From an uncultured Aquimarina sp. (GTDB lineage Bacteria; Bacteroidota; Bacteroidia; Flavobacteriales; Flavobacteriaceae): a stretch of 55,870 nt of DNA. Position numbers and translations under genes: made by a program. Position 1 is the stretch's first letter; each line of letters begins with the position of its first letter. Below the pieces are notes generated by a model. The model ran no database searches. It was not told the DNA's origin and saw nothing but the letters and a program-made list of their open reading frames with translations. This document shows, piece after piece, positions 1 through 7,776 of the stretch. The DNA lies in the NCBI GenBank assembly GCA_947493035.1, contig CANLOW010000011.1:1-55870 (forward strand). The letters are read 5' to 3'.

Positions 1-117
1 ATTGGAGTAGGAGACTGTATGGGTGACTTTAAGTCACCAGCCGAAACTATGGACTTTAAGTCCATAGTGGTTCATTTAATAAGTATGTCTAGTAGTAATA
101 ATCTAGTCTTAGTCTAA
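1..117 (+). CDS. possible C-terminal tail of an upstream gene (partial)
   Basis: Frame 1 is open from the window edge to a TAA at 115-117, while the other two forward frames stop within the first 25 bases. The 38 residues include a repeated DFKS motif, each copy encoded by a palindrome. A small hairpin (116-134) followed by a T-rich stretch begins at the stop, as a terminator would. No family is recognised. The palindromes could equally mean this is non-coding repeat DNA that happens to be open, so the call is weak. Confidence 0.3.
   Translation: MGVGDCMGDFKSPAETMDFKSIVVHLISMSSSNNLVLV
22..68. repeat. two adjacent palindromes with the same core
   Basis: Two near-perfect palindromes sit 7-8 bases apart: 22-38 (8-bp arms) and 46-68 (11-bp arms). 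Both are centred on the same 11-mer GACTTTAAGTC. They could form small hairpins or be paired binding sites. Confidence 0.6.
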
Positions 118-468
118 TATTATCAAGTAATATTTTCTTTACTCAAAAGGAATCGGCTGTTCCTTACACGTAATCTTATCCCATTTTGTCAATATATCAA
201 TATCTAAAACTGTTTATTGAAAGAAATTTATTATTTGATCTTAACATTTAAATGATATTGAAAATTCACTTCTCTTTTTCGAAAGTAATTTTATTGTAAA
301 TAACTGAAAGTGTAGTAAATGTATTTTGTCGTTTGCAATTAATTGAAGTTACTATAATATTTTCGGTTAAAATAGCATCACTATAGAGTAACAGAGCGAT
401 AATATAACGTGTGTTGCTAGCGTACCTTTGAAGTGTAATTAATACTCAACATAAAAAAAGAGTTTATT
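118..468. other. non-coding stretch upstream of the secreted protein gene
   Basis: No convincing ORF on either strand. A weak hairpin (AATATTA, loop TCAAG, TAATATT) lies at 116-134 at its left edge. A TACCTTTG box at 423-430 matches the Bacteroidota -7 consensus and is placed to start a short leader for the gene at 469, but no TTTG is seen at the usual -33 distance. Confidence 0.5.
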
Positions 469-1053
469 ATGAGAAACGTAATCAGAAAAGGATTGTTAAG
501 TGTAGCACTTTTAACAGCCGTAGTAGCTCAAGCAACGAACAAAATTGCCGTAAAAAATTCTGCAGATAAAAAAGTAGAAATTTCAATGACAAGTGTAGAT
601 GGTGGGGAGCAATTATCTATTGTCGATACTAAAGATGAGGTTTTATTTAGAGAAAACTTAACTAAAGGAAACTGGTTACACAAAACATTTGATTTCTCAG
701 GAGCTCCAGAAGGAATTTATTTCATTGAGTCTAAAGAAGCTGGTAAAATCGAGGTTACTCCAGTAATCGTAGCAGAAGATAAAGTAACTGTTTTAGAAGA
801 TTCTAAAAAGGTGTTTAAAGCTCCAACAGTAACTTTAAGTGATAAAGTAGCTAAGGTGTTGATCAATAACTTCACTAAATCAGAAGTTAAGTTAAGTATT
901 ATTGATGCAGCTGGTGTTGAAATGTACAATACACACAACGAAGATTTAGTAACATATAGCGCTTTTAATTTGGATAACTTACCAACTGGTGAGTACACAA
1001 TAGTAACGAAGATCGCAGATTATAGTTTCGAAGATACTATTACATTGAAGTAA
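469..1053 (+). CDS. secreted protein of unknown function, all-beta
   Basis: 194 residues. A signal peptide is visible (basic MRNVIRK, hydrophobic core at about 8-20, cleavage probably after AQA near residue 22). The remainder alternates beta-strand-like segments and seems to hold two related units, about 25-105 and 110-194. Each has a phrase like EGIYFIES or TGEYTIVTK, which resembles the closing strands of Bacteroidota type IX sorting (Por-secretion) domains. It is probably a small periplasmic or surface beta-sandwich protein. No enzyme motif is visible. A strong terminator follows at 1087. Confidence 0.75.
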   Translation: MRNVIRKGLLSVALLTAVVAQATNKIAVKNSADKKVEISMTSVDGGEQLSIVDTKDEVLFRENLTKGNWLHKTFDFSGAPEGIYFIESKEAGKIEVTPVIVAEDKVTVLEDSKKVFKAPTVTLSDKVAKVLINNFTKSEVKLSIIDAAGVEMYNTHNEDLVTYSAFNLDNLPTGEYTIVTKIADYSFEDTITLK

Positions 1054-1086
1054 GCAAAGATTACAATACTTTTTATAAAATTATAG

Positions 1087-1116
1087 ACCTAGTCGAAATT
1101 CGACTAGGTTTTTTTG
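1087..1116 (+). terminator. intrinsic terminator
   Basis: An 11-bp inverted repeat (ACCTAGTCGAA and its complement, single-base loop) followed by a seven-T run, just after the gene ending at 1053. Confidence 0.85.
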
Positions 1117-1134
1117 TTTTGTTTAGCTTCGTTT

Positions 1135-1167
1135 TTTGGGTTAAATGAAACGATACCATTACTTTTG
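1135..1167 (+). promoter_or_regulatory. predicted promoter of aroC
   Basis: TTTG at 1135-1138 and TACTTTTG at 1160-1167, separated by 21 bases, match the Bacteroidota -33/-7 consensus. The -7 box ends 16 bases before the aroC start, so the leader would be very short. Confidence 0.6.
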
Positions 1168-1183
1168 TGGAAAATAATTTTTT

Positions 1184-2251
1184 ATGGCAGGAAATAGCAT
1201 TGGAAAACTATTTAGATTAACAACTTTTGGCGAATCTCATGGTGTAGCTATTGGTGGAGTTATCGATGGGTGTCCCGCAGGAATTACCATTGATTTGGAA
1301 GCGATACAACAAGAAATGGATCGTCGAAAGCCTGGACAGTCTGCTATCGTTACTCAACGAAAAGAGCCTGATACGGTAGAGTTCTATTCAGGGATTTTTG
1401 AAGGTGTTACTACTGGAACACCTATAGGGTTTGTAATTAAAAATGCAAATCAAAAATCTAAGGATTACTCACATATTAAAGATTCCTTTAGACCTTCACA
1501 TGCAGATTATACTTACTATAAAAAGTTTGGCGATGTAAGAGATTATCGAGGAGGAGGACGTTCTTCCGCTCGCGAAACGGCTTGTCGAGTAGTAGCAGGG
1601 GCTATTGCAAAGCAAGCACTGCAAGGTATTTCAATTCATGCATTTGTAAGTGGAGTAGGACCATTGAAATTAGAAAAACCTTATACAGATATAGATTTCT
1701 CTAAGACAGAAAGTAATATAGTACGTTGTCCAGATGAAAAAATGGCAACAGAAATGGAAGCTTATATTAAACAAATTCGTAAAGAAGGAGATACTGTTGG
1801 AGGTATCGTAAGTTGTGTGATTAAAGGAGTGCCTATTGGAATAGGAGAGCCCGTTTTTGATCGTTTGCATGCCGAGTTAGGAAAAGCGATGTTGTCGATC
1901 AATGCTGTGAAAGGATTTCAATACGGTAGTGGTTTCGAAGGAGCCGAAATGAAAGGAAGTCAGCATAATGACTTGTTTAATGCAGATGGGACGACGCAGA
2001 CAAACCTTTCAGGAGGTATTCAAGGAGGTATTTCTAATGGAATGGATATCTATTTTGATGTAGCATTTAAACCAGTTGCAACGATTATGCAAGATCAACC
2101 TTCAATTGATAAAGAAGGAAAAGATGTCGTAATGCAAGGAAAAGGAAGGCATGACCCTTGTGTAGTACCTAGAGCAGTTCCTATTGTAGAAGCTATGTCA
2201 GCAATTGTGCTTTTAGATTATTATCTTCAGAATAGGGCTAGCAAAATGTAA
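1184..2251 (+). CDS. aroC: chorismate synthase
   Basis: Converts 5-enolpyruvylshikimate 3-phosphate to chorismate, the last step of the shikimate pathway, in the cytosol with reduced FMN. 355 residues, normal for the family. Family signatures are present: GESHG at 16-20, RPSHADYTY near 103-111, [10 protein letters not shown] near 123-132, and near the C-terminus [19 protein letters not shown]. The ATG start gives the usual short N-terminus. It stands alone, between a terminator at 1087 and a bidirectional terminator at 2274. Confidence 0.97.
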   Translation: MAGNSIGKLFRLTTFGESHGVAIGGVIDGCPAGITIDLEAIQQEMDRRKPGQSAIVTQRKEPDTVEFYSGIFEGVTTGTPIGFVIKNANQKSKDYSHIKDSFRPSHADYTYYKKFGDVRDYRGGGRSSARETACRVVAGAIAKQALQGISIHAFVSGVGPLKLEKPYTDIDFSKTESNIVRCPDEKMATEMEAYIKQIRKEGDTVGGIVSCVIKGVPIGIGEPVFDRLHAELGKAMLSINAVKGFQYGSGFEGAEMKGSQHNDLFNADGTTQTNLSGGIQGGISNGMDIYFDVAFKPVATIMQDQPSIDKEGKDVVMQGKGRHDPCVVPRAVPIVEAMSAIVLLDYYLQNRASKM

Positions 2252-2273
2252 TCAAGTATCATTAAAATATATG

Positions 2274-2311
2274 AAAATGCCTCTGTAGATAAATTTCTAT
2301 AGAGGCATTTT
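2274..2311. terminator. bidirectional terminator between aroC and the minus-strand operon
   Basis: Arms AAAATGCCTCTGTAGA and TCTATAGAGGCATTTT with one mismatch and a short AT loop. A and T tracts on both flanks serve both converging transcripts. Confidence 0.8.
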
Positions 2312-2332
2312 AAGTTTTACTTTTGAGAGGTT

Positions 2333-2896
2333 TTAAATATTCCCCATTAACTTATTTTTTAGTTCTGTGTTTACAGGGTCGTTACCTAGCCAAACTTTAA
2401 ATAAGGCAAACTTGAAATCTTGACCTTCTATAATACCATACAATTCGTCATTGAAATAACAATGAACTCCTTTGTCCTTGATATACGTTAATTCTAAAAC
2501 ATCGCCTTTACCAATGGGTTTAGCATAGTATTCACTAATTTTAGCTATACGTTCTTTTAAGGGAAGGGTGTTTCCATCCGTAGCCTTTTCAAAACCAGCT
2601 TCCATAGCTTTTATCATAGTTTCCCTCTTAATTAGTTTAGAAGTTACTTTGATACGGAGAGACATAGTCTCGTTTTCGAAAGCAGTAGCAACAGCATCAC
2701 TATTACGTTTCTTTAAATATAAGCCAGCAGAATACAATTCGATAAATAGCATATTTCTTGTGCCAGCTCCATTCATCTTTAAAGCTTCTCCATTTCGTTC
2801 AATCTCATATTCCATCACAGTTCTACCAACAGGTATCTGCGCAAAAGAAACGAATGAAATTGCAATGGTTAAAACTAAGGTTAGTAGGTTTTTCAT
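2333..2896 (-). CDS. chalcone-isomerase-like periplasmic protein (copy 2)
   Basis: 187 residues with a signal peptide (core about 4-17, cleavage near SFAQ). It matches the bacterial chalcone-isomerase-like family: the segment MNGAGTRNMLFIELYSAGLYL at about 41-61, EGQDFKFALFKVWLGNDP near the C-terminus. These bacterial members are usually secreted and have not been shown to act on flavonoids; their real function is unknown. It is the last gene of the nadC operon and a tandem paralogue of the protein at 2933-3499, sharing the same motifs and length but otherwise well diverged. Confidence 0.85.
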   Translation of the reverse strand: MKNLLTLVLTIAISFVSFAQIPVGRTVMEYEIERNGEALKMNGAGTRNMLFIELYSAGLYLKKRNSDAVATAFENETMSLRIKVTSKLIKRETMIKAMEAGFEKATDGNTLPLKERIAKISEYYAKPIGKGDVLELTYIKDKGVHCYFNDELYGIIEGQDFKFALFKVWLGNDPVNTELKNKLMGNI

Positions 2897-2932
2897 AATT
2901 TTAAAGGGACTATTAATAGTTATACAAAAATA

Positions 2933-3499
2933 CTAATTTTTTAAGAGACTTTCTTTTAAGTCTTCATCTACAGGGTTTTGTGCTAGCCATATGTTGAATA
3001 CAGCTTTCTTGAAATCTAAGCCTTCAATAGTACCTTTGTGTACTCCATTCTTAGAAATGCTAAGTCCTGTTGATGGTAGGTAAAAGATATCATATTTGTC
3101 ATCTATTTCTATTTCTCCATTTATGAATCCAATAAATTGATCCAATTTAGGTTGTAATTTTTTTACAGTAGATTCATTATTTGTTTTTTCAAATCCATCT
3201 TGTACAGCTCCAATTAGTTTTCCTGTAGAAATTAAACTAGAGGTAATATGCAAACGAATAGCAATAGGTTGATCTGTATTTACAATATCAGAAGCATTAT
3301 TACTTTTTTTATTTAGATATAATCCTGCAGAATACAATTTGAACCATAATTTTTTTCGAATACCAGCACCATTAAGTTCTAATGCTTGTTCTTTAAAGGT
3401 TAAAGTACTTGGCAAAGTAGCATCTCCAATTTTTACTTGTGCATTAGTGGTAATGATAGTAGCAAGTACTACAGTGATAAAAACAAATAGTTTTTTCAT
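2933..3499 (-). CDS. chalcone-isomerase-like periplasmic protein (copy 1)
   Basis: 188 residues, signal peptide at 1-20 (cleavage near TNAQ). The family motifs are LNGAGIRKKLWFKLYSAGLY at about 42-61 and EGLDFKKAVFNIWLAQNP near the C-terminus. It starts 6 bases after the BrkB-type gene ends, so the two are probably co-transcribed, and it is followed 36 bases on by its paralogue. It is probably periplasmic, with a fatty-acid-like or small hydrophobic ligand possible from the fold but unproven. Confidence 0.85.
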   Translation of the reverse strand: MKKLFVFITVVLATIITTNAQVKIGDATLPSTLTFKEQALELNGAGIRKKLWFKLYSAGLYLNKKSNNASDIVNTDQPIAIRLHITSSLISTGKLIGAVQDGFEKTNNESTVKKLQPKLDQFIGFINGEIEIDDKYDIFYLPSTGLSISKNGVHKGTIEGLDFKKAVFNIWLAQNPVDEDLKESLLKN

Positions 3500-3505
3500 A
3501 ATAAA

Positions 3506-4423
3506 TTATTTTTTTGATGAGCGTTTTAGTTTAGCTAGTGTAGCATTCAATTCGTACCCTAGTAGTACCAAATTAGAATTTATATAGATGTACAGCATTA
3601 AGATCAATAAAGCTCCTATAGAACCGTATATTTCATTATATCTAGAAAAATTATCTATATAAAACCCGAATAGGTAGGTAGTAACTAATATAAGAAAAGT
3701 TGTTAAAATAGCTCCAGGAGATAAGAAATGAACTACTCTTCCTTCTTTAGTTCCAAAATAAAATAAAGTAGCAGTTGTGCTTAATACCATAAGAATATAG
3801 AAACAAATGCGACCAAATTTTAACCAAAATATAGTGTCTCCTATCAGGATATGCTCATACGTATTTACCAAATAGGTGAAATAAAAGGTCACGTATATAG
3901 TAGAAAACAAGAACAATGCCAAAATGATAGCAACCCCTAAAGCTAGCCAGTATTGTTTGACGAGACTATGACTAATTTCTGTGTGATATGAGTTGTCAAA
4001 CCCTGAGAACACAGCGTTAATTCCATTCGTCATTAAGAATATTGAAAGCAAAAATGTAGAAGAAAGTAGGCCTCCACGTTTGTTTTTAGCGATATCCGCA
4101 ATGATACTGTCAAAAAACTCAGAGGTTTTAGGAGGAAGTATTTGATTGATGAAATTTAAAAATTCTACTTGAAAATTATCAATAGGTATGTACGGAATAA
4201 GGTTTAAAAGAAATAAAAGAAAAGGGAAAATGGCTAAAAAAACACTAAACGAAATACCTGATGCACGCGTAGAAAAAGCTCCGTAAACGATTCCTTTAAT
4301 ATACATATACATCAAGTCATAGAGCGATAGTCCATTCAACCCTGGGATTTTGATGGACTCTAAGCCCAGCTTCCCAAGACGAATAAGTCTGTTTTTTTTT
4401 AAACGCTCCCCGATAACACTCAT
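3506..4423 (-). CDS. YihY/BrkB-family inner membrane protein
   Basis: 305 residues with about six hydrophobic membrane segments. The N-terminal part carries the family pattern: a charged cytosolic start, then AFSTRASGISFSVFLAIFPF at about 49-68. Members were once called RNase BN, but that activity belongs to another protein; the family is now considered a membrane protein of unknown function, perhaps a transporter. Its ATG lies directly against the nadC stop (4424-4426), so translation is probably coupled. Confidence 0.88.
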   Translation of the reverse strand: MSVIGERLKKNRLIRLGKLGLESIKIPGLNGLSLYDLMYMYIKGIVYGAFSTRASGISFSVFLAIFPFLLFLLNLIPYIPIDNFQVEFLNFINQILPPKTSEFFDSIIADIAKNKRGGLLSSTFLLSIFLMTNGINAVFSGFDNSYHTEISHSLVKQYWLALGVAIILALFLFSTIYVTFYFTYLVNTYEHILIGDTIFWLKFGRICFYILMVLSTTATLFYFGTKEGRVVHFLSPGAILTTFLILVTTYLFGFYIDNFSRYNEIYGSIGALLILMLYIYINSNLVLLGYELNATLAKLKRSSKK

Positions 4424-5281
4424 TTATACAGCTTTTAAACTAAGGTCAAGATTGTAAACAGAATGTGTTAATGCGCCACTACTGATATAATTAACGCCAC
4501 ATTCTGCATAGCCTCTAATGGTAGTTTCGTCTATTCCTCCACTAGATTCGGTTAAGCATTGGTCTCCGATTAAGGACACGGCAGTCTTAGTATCTTCGTA
4601 ATTAAAGTTATCTATCAAAATACGATAGACCCCTTCTGATTTCAATATTTCACGAATTTCATCCAGATCTCTAGCTTCTACTATGATTTTTAAATCTCTT
4701 CCGGTTTCTTTTAAATAAGCTTTGGTCTTGTCGATTGCTTGCGTAATTCCTCCTGCAAAATCAATATGATTGTCTTTTAGCATAATCATATCATATAATG
4801 CAAAGCGATGATTTTCACCTCCACCAATTTTAACGGCCCATTTTTCAAGAGCTCTAGTACCAGGAGTTGTTTTTCTGGTGTCTAATATTTTTGTGTTAGT
4901 ACCTTCTAATAGGTCTACAAATTTTTTAGTCTTGGTAGCAATAGCGCTCATACGTTGCATCGCATTAAGGACTAATCGTTCAGCCTTAAGTATAGATAGA
5001 GAACTTCCAGTTACATAAAATGCAATATCTCCATATTTTACAGGTGAACCATCTTCGATAAGCACTTCGACTTTCAAAAGAGGGTCAACGTATGCGCAAA
5101 CTAGCTTTGCGAATTCAACACCAGCTAAAATTCCTTCATCTTTAACTAACAATTTTGCTTTTCCTTGAGCTGAAGCAGGGATACAAGCCAACGAACTATG
5201 GTCACCATCTCCAACATCTTCACGGATGGCATTGGCTATAATCAATTGAATTTCTTTATCAAACTGCTCTTTACTAATCAT
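4424..5281 (-). CDS. nadC: nicotinate-nucleotide pyrophosphorylase (carboxylating)
   Basis: Makes nicotinate mononucleotide and CO2 from quinolinate and PRPP in de novo NAD synthesis. 285 residues, typical length. Motifs: ERLVLNAMQRMSAIAT at about 101-116 (most relatives have SGIAT where this has SAIAT), DTRKTTPG at 134-141, GGGENHR near 153-159 and LKDNHI near 168-173. It is the first gene of a four-gene minus-strand operon and is divergent from rlmH. No nadA or nadB is in the window. Confidence 0.96.
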   Translation of the reverse strand: MISKEQFDKEIQLIIANAIREDVGDGDHSSLACIPASAQGKAKLLVKDEGILAGVEFAKLVCAYVDPLLKVEVLIEDGSPVKYGDIAFYVTGSSLSILKAERLVLNAMQRMSAIATKTKKFVDLLEGTNTKILDTRKTTPGTRALEKWAVKIGGGENHRFALYDMIMLKDNHIDFAGGITQAIDKTKAYLKETGRDLKIIVEARDLDEIREILKSEGVYRILIDNFNYEDTKTAVSLIGDQCLTESSGGIDETTIRGYAECGVNYISSGALTHSVYNLDLSLKAV

Positions 5282-5329
5282 AATTGATGGTTATTTTTGT
5301 ATAATGCAAATTAACTATAATTTACCGTA

Positions 5330-5803
5330 ATGACTATTACATTATTGGCGATTGGTAAAACAGATAATACTCATTTAATTTCATTGATTGAAGAGTATAA
5401 AAAACGCTTAGGCTTTTATGTGAAGTTTCAATTAGAAATTATTCCAGATATCAAGAACGCAAAAAAGTTAAGTGAGAAAGAACAAAAATCAAAAGAAGGA
5501 GTGTTGATTTTGAGTAAGTTACAAAAAAGTGACACGCTTGTTTTATTAGATGAAGGGGGCAAGCAATTTGATTCGGTAGCTTTTTCTAGCTATTTGCAAA
5601 AACATATGAATAGTGGTATTAAAAAATTGTTTTTTGTCATCGGTGGTCCGTATGGATTTAGTGAAGAAGTTTATCAAAGAGCCCAGGGAAAACTGTCGTT
5701 AAGTAAAATGACATTTTCGCATCAAATGGTACGCTTATTTTTTGTTGAACAAATCTATAGAGGGTTTACCATTTTAAGGAATGAACCATACCATCATCGC
5801 TAA
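5330..5803 (+). CDS. rlmH: 23S rRNA pseudouridine-1915 N3-methyltransferase
   Basis: 157 residues, the standard size of this SPOUT (knotted) methyltransferase, which methylates pseudouridine 1915 in helix 69 of 23S rRNA on assembled ribosomes using SAM. The SAM-binding FFVIGGPYGF lies at about 101-110, and the tail MTFSHQMVRLFFVEQIYRGF followed by NEPYHHR at the extreme C-terminus is diagnostic. A TATTTTTG box at 5292-5299 may be its -7 element. Divergent from nadC and first in a plus-strand run. Confidence 0.96.
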   Translation: MTITLLAIGKTDNTHLISLIEEYKKRLGFYVKFQLEIIPDIKNAKKLSEKEQKSKEGVLILSKLQKSDTLVLLDEGGKQFDSVAFSSYLQKHMNSGIKKLFFVIGGPYGFSEEVYQRAQGKLSLSKMTFSHQMVRLFFVEQIYRGFTILRNEPYHHR

Positions 5804-5873
5804 CACAAGTTTAAGGTTTGTTATTTTTCGTATGTAGAAATTGCAAATCCAATGACTATAATTGTATTAATAA

Positions 5874-6437
5874 ATGAAAATAATATTAGCATCAGGTTCT
5901 CCTAGAAGGCAACAGTTTTTAAAAGATTTAGAATTAGATTTTGAAATAAGATTGCGTTCCATTGAAGAGGTATACCCCCAAGAATTACAAGGAACAAGCA
6001 TTACAGATTATCTTTCGAAACTAAAAGCATCTGCATATCAAAAAGACATAAAGAAAGACGAAGTAGTCATTACTAGTGATACTATTGTATGGCACAAAGG
6101 TGTGGCGTTAGGAAAACCTAAATCTTCAGAACAAGCTATAGAGATGATAGTTGGGTTAAGTGACGATTGGCATGAGGTAATATCTTCAGTATGCTTTACA
6201 ACGACAGAAAAACAAATAATAAAAAACTATACGACTAAAGTACATTTCAAGGCATTGTCAAGAAAAGAAATTGAACATTATGTGGATAAGTACCAGCCTT
6301 TAGATAAAGCAGGTGCTTACGGAATTCAAGAATGGATTGGCTTGATAGGAGTAGACCGTATAGAGGGAAGTTATTTTAATGTTGTTGGATTACCAACACA
6401 TATTGTTTACGAAACGTTAAACGCACTTAATCAGTAA
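5874..6437 (+). CDS. maf: Maf-family nucleotide pyrophosphatase
   Basis: 187 residues. Hydrolyses non-canonical or modified nucleoside triphosphates (dTTP/UTP type) to monophosphates, a house-cleaning role; the older label of septum-formation inhibitor comes from overexpression. Motifs: SGSPRRQQFL at 7-16, TSDTIVW (metal-binding region) near 67-73 and GAYGIQEW near 147-154. The gene follows rlmH by 70 bases and precedes a lipoprotein by 33 bases. Confidence 0.93.
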   Translation: MKIILASGSPRRQQFLKDLELDFEIRLRSIEEVYPQELQGTSITDYLSKLKASAYQKDIKKDEVVITSDTIVWHKGVALGKPKSSEQAIEMIVGLSDDWHEVISSVCFTTTEKQIIKNYTTKVHFKALSRKEIEHYVDKYQPLDKAGAYGIQEWIGLIGVDRIEGSYFNVVGLPTHIVYETLNALNQ

Positions 6438-6470
6438 TATGCTTGTGCTATCTTGAGGTAAATTTTTAAG

Positions 6471-7349
6471 ATGATGGATTTCTTTATTCGATTATTATTA
6501 GCAATTGTAACTTTAGGAATATTGGGGTGCCAAGATTCTAAAAGTCAAGAAGTGAATTATAATATTCCGGCAGAATTTAAATCATATTGGTATTCAGGAG
6601 AGGCCGAAATAACCACTTTTAAATTAAAACAAAGTAGGTATGGAGAATTACGAGAAGGTACCGCCTCTTTGATTTATGTTACAGAAGATTTTGTGCCGGA
6701 AAAACAAGTCAAAGCCGATTATGCTAATGATGATAATGTTCCGGTGTTAAAATTGAATACAGTAAAGAAATTTGTTACAGGAGTATATCCTTACAGTATT
6801 ATGCAGAGTAGTTTTTTACCATTAAAAGGGAATAAAAGGCATGCTTTAAAAATTACAGCCAGTGTTCAAGAATGGTGTGGTCAGGTATTTATGCAATTAA
6901 ATAACCGCGATAAATTTGACATAAAAGGGTATTCTTATTTTGAAACGGAAGGAGATATTTCTTTAACATTGCCCAAATCGGCTTTAGAAAATGACTTGTG
7001 GAATATACTTCGTATTGCCCCTAGTTATTTACCTGTAGGTGAGTTTGAAATGATTCCGTCTTTCGAGTTTTTAAGATTGAAACATAAAGAAATAAAACGT
7101 TACAAAGCTATTGGAGAATTAAAGCAAGATGATATTACATATATCTATCTATTGAATTATCCTGAATTAGATCGTAAATTGACCATTACATTCATGAATA
7201 CCTTTCCATACATGATTCAAGGATGGACAGAAGAAAATGGAAGTGACCCTAAAACAGTCGCTAAGAGGATAACAAGTAAAATGATGCCGTATTGGAATAA
7301 AAACCATAACGAAGATCAAAAAATAAGAACGACACTTGGATTACCATAG
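6471..7349 (+). CDS. lipoprotein of unknown function
   Basis: 292 residues. A hydrophobic segment (about 5-19) ends in the lipobox LGILGC with lipidation at the cysteine near residue 20. The mature part is rich in beta strands and aromatic residues. Flavobacterial homologues are often mislabelled as Maf because they follow it, but no Maf motif is present. Two ATG codons lie at 6471 and 6474. Its end overlaps the next gene by 14 bases. Confidence 0.75.
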   Translation: MMDFFIRLLLAIVTLGILGCQDSKSQEVNYNIPAEFKSYWYSGEAEITTFKLKQSRYGELREGTASLIYVTEDFVPEKQVKADYANDDNVPVLKLNTVKKFVTGVYPYSIMQSSFLPLKGNKRHALKITASVQEWCGQVFMQLNNRDKFDIKGYSYFETEGDISLTLPKSALENDLWNILRIAPSYLPVGEFEMIPSFEFLRLKHKEIKRYKAIGELKQDDITYIYLLNYPELDRKLTITFMNTFPYMIQGWTEENGSDPKTVAKRITSKMMPYWNKNHNEDQKIRTTLGLP

Positions 7350-7767
7350 ATTAATTCCCGAAGGGGGTCAAATAATATTGTTTGATGGCGTATGTAACCT
7401 ATGCGACCACTCTATTCAATTTATTATAAACAGAGATAAAAAACGTTTATTTCGTTACGCTTCACTGAACAGTGATTTAGGGAAAAAACTATTGGAAGAA
7501 CGTCATATAGATAGATCTAAAATAGATTCTATAGTGATGATAAACCCTAATGTTGCCTATTATGTGAAATCTTCAGCGGCTATACAGATTGCTAAGCAAT
7601 TACAAGGATGGCCTAAAATATTAAGAGTTTTTCTGATTTTTCCATCTTGGCTACGTGACCCTATTTACGATTTAATAGCCAAAAATAGATACCGATGGTT
7701 TGGTAAAAAAGAGAATTGCATGATACCAACTACTGATATTAAGAGCTTATTTTTAGATTTAGATTAA
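7336..7767 (+). CDS. thiol-disulfide oxidoreductase, DCC family (DUF393)
   Basis: 143 residues. The family signature DGVCNLC is at about 17-23, giving a CxxC redox pair. The rest fits the thioredoxin-like DCC family, named from this motif. Substrate unknown. The ORF begins inside the preceding lipoprotein gene (14-base overlap, different frame), which suggests coupled translation; no in-frame ATG lies closer to the motif. Confidence 0.88.
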   Translation: MDYHRLIPEGGQIILFDGVCNLCDHSIQFIINRDKKRLFRYASLNSDLGKKLLEERHIDRSKIDSIVMINPNVAYYVKSSAAIQIAKQLQGWPKILRVFLIFPSWLRDPIYDLIAKNRYRWFGKKENCMIPTTDIKSLFLDLD

Positions 7768-7776
7768 AATTAATAA

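Noticed and set aside
717..998. Minus-strand ORF of 93 codons within the secreted protein gene
   Set aside because: It is antisense to a gene with a clear signal peptide, has low-complexity Ser/Leu/Thr content and no recognisable motif.
5874..7349. Second maf gene, since lipoproteins in this position are often labelled as Maf
   Set aside because: The lipoprotein at 6471 has a lipobox and lacks the SGSPRR and TSDTIV motifs; only the gene at 5874 is Maf.
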